64,000 nt of DNA, from the NCBI GenBank assembly GCA_026261815.1, contig JAMPIT010000230.1:34494501-34558500 (forward strand), given 5' to 3'. Made by a program: the position numbers and the translations under genes. The stretch comes from Monarcha castaneiventris obscurior (lineage: Eukaryota; Chordata; Aves; Passeriformes; Monarchidae). The notes under the pieces are model-generated. The model saw only the letters and a list, made by a program, of their open reading frames with translations, did not search any database and was not told the DNA's origin. This document shows, in pieces, positions 22,701-32,507 of the stretch; position 1 is the stretch's first letter; the number at the start of each line of letters is the position of its first letter.

Positions 22701-25700
22701 TGTGAATTAGTATCAGGGTAATGAAACTATTCTGATCCATCTGCCACAGTGCTTGAAAGATTCAAGATAGTTCACAGACTGCCTTTTTCCAGGGTAATAA
22801 TGGACTTGCTGACATTTGATGGCACTTTCTGAAGCTTATTTGTACTTGCTATCACAGCTAGTGTTCTGCATTGGGCTTGTATCTTTCATAAATATTTTCA
22901 TTTATTATTTAGTTTTGCCTGAGATTCTTCCATCTGGGTATTTTTAAGATTAGGAAGGATCTTTAAAGATTCCGTTTCTAGTTGTTTAACTGCTTGGTGG
23001 ATTTGTAACTTCTCCATAGCTGGTGAATAACATATTGTCAGATGAGTGTTTCTGCAAACTGTCTTTCTTTCCAAATGCTGTAGAGATTGTTCCTTTGTAG
23101 CAATTAAAAGTACAGTGTGTAATGATTGTCTGAGTTTAATTTTTTTTTTTTTTAATGAAGTAATGTATTCTTACTTTCACTTTCAGGAAGCACAGGCTTA
23201 TGCAGATGACAACAGCCTATTGTTCATGGAGACGTCTGCCAAAACATCTATGAACGTAAATGAAATATTCATGGCAATTGGTGAGTTTATGAACAAACTG
23301 AGAACTTTAAAGGGAATGGTTTTCAGGAGATTCAGACCATGACAATTTTCCTAACCTAAGATCTTTGTTTTTCACTTAAGTTATTTCTGGCATCAAAGTT
23401 TCCTTAGGCACTTTTATTTGTTTATTTTTATTTAAGCACCTATCTGACATCTACAAGCTGTGCCAAGTATGGCAATGTATGCTTAAATTCAGTGTCCAAG
23501 TTACAAGTAAAGGACTGCATGTTAAAAGTAAATCTGCTGATACGTTTTTAGACCTAACATAATCTTTAGGGATTTCTGTAATGATGCTAGCATGTAGCAG
23601 CAAGTATAAACCAGGAATTCTTGTGTATTCCGTTGGTATACCCAAAATTGTATTTAACTGTTAACAAACTTCTGAAAGTGGAGGAAAAATAATTCATTTT
23701 TAGGCTGAGCACTAATCTGCTTAGTAGTAACCTTAATTATAGTAGATGCTTTACTAGTGGGTAATAGTAATGTATAGCATCAAATAACCTTATTAAATCT
23801 GTTTTGTATGTTGCACCTCTCTAACCCACTTTTGGTGAAAAAACATCATTGATGTTAAAATTAAATGTTTTTAAAAAAGCCTTAATCTTCTGCTTTCCAA
23901 GTCAGGAGAGCAGAAGGTAATTTGTGGTGTCCTTCAAACTTCCAGCAGATGCAAATTAAATTATCACTATAGCAACACTTCATAGCAAGTACTAGCTTCA
24001 TATTAACTATAAATACTTGAAGAGGGGGGATAGACAGAAACACTAACTGTATGACAGGGAAGTATATTTTTTTCATGAATGTTCAAGATAGGCCTGCATT
24101 TAATGATACAGAAATGCTCAGTTACACTGTTCTCTGTTTCACTGGTGAAATTTCAAAATTAATGTGTTTAATGGTGCCGTTTGCATCCTGTAAAAAAAAA
24201 TCCCCAAAATCCCTGAGGGTTTTTTCTTTTTTTTTTTTTTGTAATTTGAGATATCAATAAGAATTCTTGCCTCTCTGCATTTTAATGACATCTGCAAAGT
24301 AAATTTTAGGAAAAAGATGCCCAGTTAATAACTGTGTCTTTTGTCTGCAATGCTGTTTGGCCATGTGAGTATTTTACTTCAGTGGGGTGAAATTCAGCTT
24401 TGTCAGAGCATCAGGACAAGATCTGTGTAGCAGTAGACTCTGAATGGAAATTTTGATGAGGCTATAAGTATTGCATGTAATTTGGAATGGCCTGCAGAAT
24501 GTGGATGCAGTTCTCAGGACCATGTGTAAATACGATCTTAAAGCTGAGAGCAAAGGAAAAATGAGAATGTTGAAAGAGCTGTTGGATGCACGCTGCAGCT
24601 GCTTGTAAATTGACTGCTTCAGCACTCATTCAGAACTTCCAGTTAAAAAAATAATATTAATTCATTTCTAGATACAGTTCTGGAATTCAAAACAACATTG
24701 CCTTGAAGACATTTTTCTGTTGGTGCACTGTCCCTTTGTACTGGCTCAGCAGCTTAATACCATGTTGGTTCTTGGGTTTTATCACAGATCTGTAGAGCAG
24801 CACAAGCTGGAAGGGACCTCAGAAGATCCCTGTGGCCCACCCTTTTGCCCAGCACCCTGAGGTTATCTAGCATCACAACATGTTGATGTCTGCAGGTTTT
24901 GTTTTTTTTTTGCTGGGTTTCATTGATTTTTAGAAAAAGTTGGTCTTTAAAAAACTGACAGGAGTAACTACATCGGAGTGAAACCATTCAGCCAAACTGT
25001 AGATCAAGGGTGGTTGTTGGGTCCTGGTGAGATAGGCCCATGGAAGTCCTTTGGTGTAGAACTTAGCAATTTTCTGATGGAGAGAAATGCAGGAGAAGCT
25101 ACTGTCAGAAGGGTGACAGCTTTCACCCTTTTTTTTTCATATTAAGACTGAGGAGGAACCTTGGAGCTACAAGGGCAACAAAGAAATTACCAGTCAATCG
25201 ACTCGTAAGAGCCGGACAGAAGAGACAGCTTGAAAAAAATAGGAGAGGCTTGATCTGGTGCTGAGGGTCATTTTATATGTTGTCTGCAAACACTTATTTC
25301 TGGCTGGATATCTGGGAGCTGTTTGACTCATTTCTGTCTGTTTTGTGCCTTTTCAGTGTTTCTGTGTCTTTTTGCACTAACATCCTGATCTTAAAGCCTG
25401 TTCTGTGTGGGTGGATTCCCACAGGAGCTGTCATTTAGTGGCATAGCACACCTGTGCAGATACATTTTACTGCTCAAGTTACCAATGTATTTCATTCCTG
25501 GAAACCATAGATAAGTAGCTGAGCATTAAGAAGTTAAGTGTCTTAACTTCTTTCATTACCAATGCACTGAATCAAATCAGATTATACAGTAAGTATATTG
25601 ATATACATATAAGGTGTTGTTTTGTTTACTCAGGTGATTTAATCTTAGTAAAATCGCAGGTTTAACTCTTATTTCCTGTTCATCTTACAGCAAAGAAATT

Positions 25701-25806
25701 GCCCAAGAATGAACCACAGAATGCAGGAGCCAGCTCTGCCAGAGGAAGAGGAGTAGACCTTACTGAACCCACACAACCACCCAAGAGTCAATGTTGTAGT
25801 AACTAA
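16575..25806 (+). CDS. RAB5A: RAB5A, early-endosome small GTPase (complete, five coding exons)
   Basis: Coding exons 16575-16737, 20077-20228, 21228-21350, 23187-23280 and 25691-25806 join to 215 codons, the normal RAB5A length. RAB5A is the GTPase that controls endocytic vesicle fusion and early-endosome identity by recruiting EEA1, rabaptin and VPS34. The G-domain motifs are intact: P-loop GESAVGKS (27-34), switch I STIG with Thr52, WDTAGQE with Gln79, NKAD (133-136), ETSAK (about 161-165), and the C-terminal CCSN with the two geranylgeranylated cysteines. The sequence is nearly identical to mammalian RAB5A. Differences, as I recall the human protein, are limited to positions such as Asn3 and Ala14, Ala in IALAGNKAD, and the tail [11 protein letters not shown]. 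All splice sites are GT/AG and all phases fit. The gene is intact and under evident constraint. Confidence 0.98.
16738..20076 (+). other. RAB5A: RAB5A intron 2
   Basis: A 3.3-kb phase-1 intron. It contains a short piece resembling the end of an ERV LTR at 18989-19040. The remainder shows nothing recognisable. Confidence 0.85.
18989..19040 (-). mobile_element. Short LTR-end fragment (minus orientation)
   Basis: The stretch contains CAGTTTAACCCCAGCCAGTA followed by GCTAAGTACCATGCAGCTGC. It resembles the reverse complement of the terminal part of the same broad avian LTR type as the 8.3-kb element. Only about 50 bp are recognisable, so this is tentative. Confidence 0.45.
20077..20228 (+). CDS. 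RAB5A: RAB5A exon 3 (switch II)
   Basis: The acceptor is TTTTTTGTAG at 20076 and the donor GAG|GTAAGT after 20228. 152 bases encode residues 55-105, including [19 protein letters not shown], the switch II region. Confidence 0.98.
20229..21227 (+). other. RAB5A: RAB5A intron 3
   Basis: A phase-0 intron of 1.0 kb. It carries a CR1 fragment about 110 bases after the donor (20337-20440). Confidence 0.9.
20337..20440 (-). mobile_element. CR1 LINE fragment (3' end, minus orientation)
   Basis: The stretch runs AGAATCACAGAATGGTTTGG, then AAGGTCATCTAGTCGAACA, GGGCAGGGATGCCTTC and GGACTAGATTGC. It is the usual reverse-oriented CR1 3' end, about 100 bp long, inside RAB5A intron 3. Confidence 0.85.
21228..21350 (+). 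CDS. RAB5A: RAB5A exon 4 (NKAD guanine-specificity motif)
   Basis: The acceptor is TTAACAG and the donor CAG|GTATGT. 123 bases make 41 codons, residues 106-146, from [13 protein letters not shown] to AVDFQ, with NKAD intact. Confidence 0.98.
21351..23186 (+). other. RAB5A: RAB5A intron 4
   Basis: A phase-0 intron of 1.8 kb, AT-rich, with a poly-T tract at about 23,140 before the acceptor. No repeat recognised with confidence. Confidence 0.85.
23187..23280 (+). CDS. RAB5A: RAB5A exon 5 (SAK motif)
   Basis: The acceptor is CTTTCAG and the donor ATTG|GTGAGT. 94 bases make 31 codons plus one base: [20 protein letters not shown] then [11 protein letters not shown]. Contains the ETSAK base-binding motif. 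Confidence 0.98.
23281..25690 (+). other. RAB5A: RAB5A intron 5
   Basis: A phase-1 intron of 2.4 kb, ending TCTTACAG. It carries a probable old CR1 piece at about 24,780-24,870. Nothing else recognised. Confidence 0.85.
24783..24870 (-). mobile_element. Probable CR1 LINE remnant
   Basis: The segment ACAAGCTGGAAGGGACCTCA, then GAAGATCCCTGTGGCCCACC, resembles the reverse-oriented 3' end of CR1 (the usual GGAAGGGACCTC...AGATC signature). It is short and diverged. Confidence 0.55.
25691..25806 (+). CDS. RAB5A: RAB5A exon 6 coding part (hypervariable tail, CCSN end)
   Basis: The acceptor is CATCTTACAG at 25690. Two bases complete Ala178, then 37 codons follow to TAA at 25804-25806. The tail ends in QCCSN, whose two cysteines are the prenylation sites. 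Confidence 0.98.
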
Positions 25807-27180
25807 AAGATCAATTGCTTTAAACTGTTCTGAATATTCTTCTGCTTCCTAACAGTTAATAACCATGGAATTGGAGTGCTTAACCTGGTCCAGTACAGCT
25901 TCCAAACAGCGAAGAGACTTATGATTATAGTCAAGTTCATGATACAGAGTTTTCTTTTGACCTAAAATTTTAACATGCATGTATCCACCACTGGCTGCAA
26001 TGTTTCAGCAGTAGAGGAGAGATGGAAGCGGAATAAACTTCCTTCAGTTGAAAGATTTTAAAAATAATTTGTTGTTTTTAGGGGTGTAGAAGAACTACTT
26101 TCTGTGGACCTAATTGGCCAGTTCCTGTAGCCTCAATACTGATCACTGTCATAATAAATAGAATTGGGTCTTCTCATAATTCTCAATTGTGCTTTAAAAC
26201 CTCTCTAGAAACAGGGTCTAAAAATTACTTAAACTTATTTGCAGTATTGATGCAACCAGTTGTTTCTGCAGGTATCCACTGTTTAGTTATACATTCCATA
26301 GTTTAATAATTTTATTACAAATAATACTTGCATTAACAATTTTAAGAATCCTATGCTTGCCAGAAAGTGGAGTTTTAGTTGGTACACTGTATGTAAATTA
26401 TATCAACCCAGTTAGTTATCTTAATGAATTAGTGATGAATCAAGTCTAACTTCATTTCTAATCTGTTCAGAGGGTACAGACCAGTAAATTCAACTCTACA
26501 ACTTAGGATATGGGGTTTTTTGTCCTCTACAAACTGTAAGAGCTCTTCAAGTAAAACCACAACAAACTCGGTGTCTGTGACTTCTTTCTTGTTTCTGATC
26601 ATTGCTGGCCATTACAGTTTGTTTTTCCCCTAAGGAAAAAAAATAGTGCACTAACAATTATGTACATCCAACTTGATTTTAAATTTGGATATTAATGTAC
26701 TGTAAATAGGTACTCTGCATTGTAGTCTACATTTGTTTAATACTTTCTGTAATATTTAAGAGTTGCTTAAAGGTATACAGAATGTACAGTTACTTAAAGC
26801 TAACTTTTTTCCTCTCTAATCAAAGGGGGTTCTGAGTTCTTCCTTTATGGCTAGAACAGTAATAAATGATGCTCCTGTATCTGTAACATAAGTACTGCTG
26901 TCTGTCAGTAATGAACTTCGCAACTTTGTTTTCCAAAGTACATTTTACTTTGATCAGTCCAGTATATTGCACTAATTCTTTTAGTTATTTTCATTATATG
27001 AAATCTACAAAGTGTGTCAGAAGAGATGAATTAGTCTATTTAAATGTTGAACTGATAGAAACTTACTTGTGCAGATTTTAAATTTGCAGTAATCTGGGTT
27101 TAGCAAGAAAAATGACAGTTCACCAGTGTTTAGTTTTATATTGAGGTGCTCAGGTTTGAATAAAGTGGTTTAAAAAAAAT
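25807..27180 (+). other. RAB5A: RAB5A 3'UTR with several polyadenylation signals
   Basis: Non-coding, AT-rich sequence after the stop. AATAAA hexamers occur at 26032, 26861 and 27159. The last one is followed closely by an A-run and a T-rich stretch and probably marks the longest mRNA end, near 27,180. Alternative shorter ends are likely. Confidence 0.7.
27159..27164 (+). terminator. RAB5A: Likely distal polyadenylation signal of RAB5A
   Basis: AATAAA at the end of the 3'UTR, about 200 bases before the last recognisable codons of the oppositely oriented PP2D1 remnant. Confidence 0.6.
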
Positions 27181-27363
27181 TTTGGTTACCGTTTCTTATT
27201 GAGAGTTTCAGAAGGTTTTACCGCATTTGTACAGTTCCAGACAAGATGTCTGAGTCACTGTATGGGTCAGCATTTAAGATGCTTACAAGTAAATTCGTGG
27301 CACAGCTAAATATAAGCTTGTCCTATATGTATTGTGGCACTCCAATTATCCTATGATAAATTT

Positions 27364-28561
27364 TTAAATGTTGAGGTAATTGGGTATCTTATCACATCCA
27401 TTTAGAAGTACGATCAAAATGGTAATATTCTCTCTTGAACCTGCAGCTAAGGCAGTCTGTGCCAGTTGTTCACAAGGGGACTCGTGTTGCATTGTGGTGT
27501 CTCTGAGCTGTGTCTCTTCTGCAGCTTGTGATTTGCAATTGATCAAGTACTTTATTTCTTTTTCAAACTGTGGTGGTGGTTTAGAGCCCACTGGTGATAC
27601 AGCCTTTAGTGGTTTTTGGCCAGCATCGCATGCAGTTTGTCACAGAATGCATTGGAGTCCATTTTTTCTGCCAGCTGTGGACTTGGGTCAGAATTAGATG
27701 GCATCGTTTTGTCTGTTTTGGGGGCAATTCCATGACTTTAGACCTTGGTGCCAGCACATTCTTTTGCAGCTGTTATGGCGGTGACTTGGACCTGTTGCAC
27801 AGAAGATGTCAGTTTCTTCTTGCTTTGAAGTCTGTCACTGTGAATGAAAACTTAGATAAAATTTTCTGTCCTCAAACCAAGTCTACAGAGTCACCTTGTG
27901 TGCTAGAGTTGCAGTAGTATCTCTGTTCTTTGAATTTACTTGAGTGTTAACTGAGAGGAGACAGTTCTGGATTAGGTTGTCTTCTGTGGTCGTAGGTTTC
28001 CTTATTGGGAATTCTATTTTTACTTAGCCTATAATTTTTCCTAGAACATTTTCACTAATTTTGTTTCAGGATGCCTTTTGAGTCACTCTGAAAAATACCT
28101 TTATTTGAATAAAATAGCTGTATTCCATCTTGCGGATGATTAGTAGGGTTTGAGTCAGTTGAGTTGTCTCCAGTGAGGGATATCAGATACTGACACATGA
28201 AGTTCTGTTTTGTTGAACAGCATTTATGCATTCTCAGATAATGACTGAATGTTAAGAGTTGGTGCAAGTACTTTAAGTAATCCAAAACCCTTCAAAGCCC
28301 ATTAGAAGCCAAAAGAAGAAACTGGCAAGTAACATTGATAGGTACAGATACAATATGAGGCACAGGTATAACAGATGTTCTTTTTACTGGATCTCTGTGA
28401 TGTCCAAGAGCCTTTGTAGTTCTCAGATATCCCTCTATACCAACCTGGTTTATTAGAGCTGATGTTTCCACCATTCTGAAGTGTTTTCTCTCACTTACAT
28501 TAGAAGTGCTGTGCTCTTGAGGGACTCTTTCCATTTTTGTGTAAGGCTGCACCTACATCAT
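27364..28561 (-). pseudogene. PP2D1: PP2D1 remnant, downstream exon block with TGA and frame changes
   Basis: It starts in one frame (DVGAALHKNGKS, 28559-28524), continues in another from EHSTSNVSERKHF through LLLASNGL to TGA at 28292 and, in the same frame past the stop, VLDYLKYL to TAG near 28055. About 28055-27610 has stops in all frames. The C-terminal piece from KPLKAVSPVGSK to AAGSRENITILIVLLNG and the stop at 27364 lies in a third frame. Confidence 0.8.
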
Positions 28562-31500
28562 CTGAAGTTGAAATAATATTTGTAGCATACTGGGTTTTTT
28601 AAAGATACTGCTGTTACAGTAACAGCCTTTTGTTAAGGACTGGAAACAAACCTGAGATCAGAGTTAATAATCTACTGTCACAGGCAACAATATGTCCATC
28701 ACTGAATCTGGTTCTGTTACAGCAAAGTTTTCTGTGCTTTCTCCCCCTACATTCTTAGGAGACTATTCTGGAATCCTAATCTCCTGGCTGCAAATAAACT
28801 CTTATGAGGAGTCTTAAGTGACATTTCATTCAGCTTGAAGTGCAGTCTAATATGAAAAATATGCACTCTTGTTTAGAAACCAGTCAAGGTGCAACTTTTC
28901 CATTTTTCTCAAATACTTTTTTTCTCTCCTATGCGAATGTGCGCTTTCAAGTGTCTGAATGAAGTCACAAGAATTTTGAGCCTCAGGCATTTTCTAGCTG
29001 CCTACAATTTTTGGTACCTGAAAATAATTTGGGTGTGATGTAGATTTACTGTGTACTTACATGTTGCCTTAAATCTCTTACTTGGTTAAGGCACCCAAGG
29101 AAGCAAGAATTCTTAGTCATTGTGGGAAGGTGAGGACTAATTTCTTTGCTGTAGTAGGAAGAGGTATTTGTCCCTTTCTCTCAACATTTCTGAACTCTGA
29201 GAATTAAAAGTGTTAGAAATTGCAACACTGCAGAGGACTGGTCATACCAGATTTGAACGCAGAGCATAAAGGAAAGTGCTCCAGACCAAAGTGCTGTATT
29301 GTTCGGGATCCTCTGTGGTGCCCTGGGAGACCATTTGTTGCGTTAGGGGAGGTGTTAGGTCTGCTCCAATGTGTTGGAATAAGGGCAAAAGCGATGCCAG
29401 GCAGAAGGAACTTGCCTGGGATGTGGTAGCTTTCTAGAAGCTGGCTGCAGTGTGATCATTTATATTGTATTTTTGATATCATCTGGCTGTTCTGGGGCAG
29501 AGACCTCTAAAAAGGGGTGTATAAGTAGGTGTTGCTTACACAGTAGTTGTATTTCTTGGGCAGTATTGGCATCATTGAATGTAGGAGACAGCTAAGTGTA
29601 GTTTGTGAAGGCAGGTTTCTGCCTTAAATCAGAAAATGATTTGAAATACCAAACTGAAGGATGCACCTTTTCAATCAATTATAAACTGTAGATGCCTTAA
29701 GTTGTGTTGTTTCCTTGTGCTTGCTTCCCCCTCCTTCCTCTCATTTCCATGGAGAGCTAGAAGAATGTGTAAAACACCCTTTGAACCCTTGGAGGAAGAC
29801 CACCAACTGTAATCCTAACAAAGGGCATAATATAACCCATGTGGAACAATTTGACTGAAAGAAAGTAAAATCTAGTCCCTTTTGGACAAAAGTCTCTCTT
29901 GTCTGCAAACCACAGACAGTGCAAAATAATCAACAAAACTTAGCTGACCTGTTAATATGGGACTAAATGAAGAAGATTGCCTGTTATACCACCATCTCCG
30001 GCTCCTTGTATCTGACTATCCTCTTTGGTTGCTTATCTGGAGCTGAAGGAACATGTCTGTATTTCTGTAAGAACATGCTCCTTGGGGGAAAATGAAGGTC
30101 CATGTTGTGTGATTTTTTTTCCTTTGATGTTGTACATTTGGTGGAAAATTAATTGTATTAGATTAAATAAATATTATTTGGCATTGGTTCAAAAAAATTG
30201 GGTTTTAATCATAAAAGGTTTAAAGTATCTCTGATGAACTTCAAACCTTAACTTGTTAGCAGAGCTTGAATTCATCATATCCATAATTGCAGCCAGCATG
30301 AAACCCTCGCTGTAAGGAATGGATGGAGGCAGGTAACAAGACCCAGAAGGAATTTGGTAGAGTTCACCCAGCCTAAGTTCCTGCCTTCATCAATTTCGTA
30401 GGAATAAAACACATTTCTGTCTGAGTAAGGTGGAAATGCATCTGAAAACATCGCAACCTTTCTGTGAGTTAATGCTGCATTCCAGTAAAGGTGTGACAGC
30501 ATTTCCTGAAAGAAAACTGAGCTAGTGCTAAACTACCTGTTTGGATACCTGTAGCAGTGAAATTCACATAGCTGCAGAAAGCTTGTGTGAGGTAAAGTAC
30601 AGCTGTAGCAGCAAGCATTGAAGAATGGAGGTGGTGGGATGCACCAATTACCTAGTTCAGTGTCAGTGCATCATCAAGTTGGTTACTCGTCGTTGGCAGA
30701 CGAGTGCAAATTATTGTTAAGCAAAACCATTTTTTTTATATCTAGAATTGTTTTCAAATGTGGAACATTATTTTTTTTGTCCTGACAAGAATGGAGACTC
30801 TCAAATGGTTCTCCCTTTTCCTACTGATCTTCTTTGACCCTCTTCATTGATTTTGGTCAAATTTCATATGGTGAAATATGAAGAAGCTTCCAAGTTGGGT
30901 GAATGCACACATCACAGGGAAGAGAGTGCATCTGATGGCAGCTGCAGTGTCAGCCCCCTCCTTACTAAAGCCCGGGAGCGTGATAGAACAGTGGTGTGGT
31001 GCTGGGCATGTGCTTCAAGCAGAGACTGGAAGGGAATGTAACTGTATCCACACCTCCATTTGAAACTCTTCACCCACCAGCTTTTTCTGTATAGCTGTGC
31101 TTGTGCACTCCTTTGTGGGAAAGCAAGTATCTTGCTTGTAATCTTACAGCTGTCTTACGTACACCAGAGGGTTTAACTGGTAGCAAAAATCACCGGGTGG
31201 GAAGATACAATGACAAGAGTTGCTAATCTGCAAGAGCTTTTTCTGGTGTTCTTGTAGCAGGGGTGGGTGCAGGAGCAATAGGAATGTATCATTGTTTCCA
31301 GTTGTAATAAATAACTGGTTCTGTGCTAAAGAAGAGAAAGGCTCTACTTCATAAGGAAACAGGTCTGAATAGTTCTTTCTTAACAGTAAAATACAACAGA
31401 TTCCTGTTTCAGAAAGTAATAATTCAGATTATTCCCTCAAATCACGTTTTCAGTTTGCTGGTAGCAAAATGTGGTGGCACTTAGTCCAATGAAACAAATG

Positions 31501-31866
31501 AATTAAAAGAATATCTTAAGCATGTTTCATTGACACAAGGACTTTATCAGATCAAAAATCAAAAGATTTGTGATTTCCTGTCCTAAAGTAATGACACCTT
31601 AAACCTCTTGACTTAAAATAAAAAAAAAAAAATCATACTATTGTTACAGGGGTTACTTGTTTATTATGGAATGCTTCCTAACTCTGTCTTTTACATTAGT
31701 AAATTGACTTAAATGCTTTAATTCAAATACTGTGCTCAGGCTTCTTATCTAATAAGGTGAATACCAACTGCCAACAAATCTCTAGATTAATTTATGCTTG
31801 CTTTTTTTTTTTTTTTTTTAATTGGATGAAGGGAGAAAAAAAAATCCTGGTGTGGAAAATACATAC
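28562..31866 (-). other. PP2D1: Interval between the PP2D1 remnant blocks (former intron)
   Basis: 3.3 kb between the surviving donor at 31866 and an acceptor-like CTTCAG at 28562. It contains a short inverted repeat GCTGTTAC-A-GTAACAGC (28610-28626), an A-run at 31619-31632 and a T-run at 31802-31819. Small open stretches (28.9-31.0 kb) show no recognisable family. Confidence 0.6.
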
Positions 31867-32507
31867 CTATAATAGCAACGCGCAGTAGCCCAGCAACACC
31901 TTCAGCTGTCCTGGCTAATGGACTTATGTGTGTTGTTTTCAAAATGTTTTCATTCTTCTTCCCCAGTGCCATCCATCTCTTCACTAGGAATTCTTTTTAC
32001 CACTGAACAACCGCTCCCGTGAACTTTGGAAACCTTATTCCTTCACAGCTGTAAAAATCTGCATTCTCCAAAAGAACTTGGCATACACTTTGATAGGGAC
32101 TGGTCTTGTTGGTCTCCTCCTTGCCTGGTTCTTCTCTTTTTCCCTGTAATCTGCCCTTGATTATCATGGCAAAAAAAATCTAAAATTTGCTCTTTGTCAT
32201 TATTATTTTTGTAGGAGGTTTCTATTTGAGGAAGCTGGTCAAGAAATAAAAGTGGAATCTTTGCTGCAATTGTTTCTGTAGCTGTCACACTGTGACAGCC
32301 ATCAAAAATCTCCAGAAAATACATATCTGACCTACTTTCATGGTTGTCCAGCACAATAAACCTGTCTTCCATGTCTCGCTGCCATGTGGAATTTTTATCT
32401 GGGCAAATCAGTAATGTTTTTATTAAAGAATTATTTACTTTCTTAGAAGTACCAGGATTGTTGGTAGTGGCAAGATCACAATATGGTGTGGGAGTGGGAT
32501 TATCCAC
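31867..32507 (-). pseudogene. PP2D1: PP2D1 remnant, upstream exon block (start of PP2C-like domain)
   Basis: Frame with codon low-coordinate divisible by three covers about 32507-32190 and again about 32036-31998 (KVSKVHGSGCSVV). AKFFWRM at about 32082-32062 lies in a second frame and GLLRVAIIG near 31890-31867 in a third. At least three indels are therefore needed in this one exon. A donor-like ATAG|GTATGT survives at 31866. The PP2C signature DGHHG is changed to DGCHS. The left (N-terminal) limit is unknown. Confidence 0.8.

Larger units (their letters stand above)
27364..32507 (-). pseudogene. PP2D1: PP2D1 remnant (PP2C-like domain containing 1), broken in several frames
   Basis: Two minus-strand blocks recall PP2D1, a PP2C-family protein that in mammals already lacks several metal-binding residues. 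Block A (about 32507-31867) holds NSTWQRDMEDRFIVLDN, FLEIFDGCHSVTATE, AKFFWRM, KVSKVHGSGCSVV and GLLRVAIIG. Block B (28561-27364) holds DVGAALHKNGKS, EHSTSNVSERKHF, SVPINVTCQFLLLASNGL and, at the C-terminal end, AAGSRENITILIVLLNG. The pieces follow the PP2D1 order but lie in three reading frames within each block. Position 28294-28292 is TGA where the family motif NGLW needs Trp. Position between RAB5A and KAT2B and orientation match the mammalian gene. I infer a unitary pseudogene. Sequencing error is unlikely to explain so many breaks, but an undetected splice form cannot be fully excluded. Confidence 0.82.

Noticed and set aside
28292..28294. TGA in the PP2D1 remnant as a selenocysteine codon or readthrough
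   Set aside because: The same locus has several independent frame changes, so a single recoding event would not restore the protein.
32043..32507. A short functional gene made of the 154-codon open frame alone
   Set aside because: It matches only the start of the PP2C-like domain and then runs into a wrong frame after FF. The rest of the family sequence follows out of frame.
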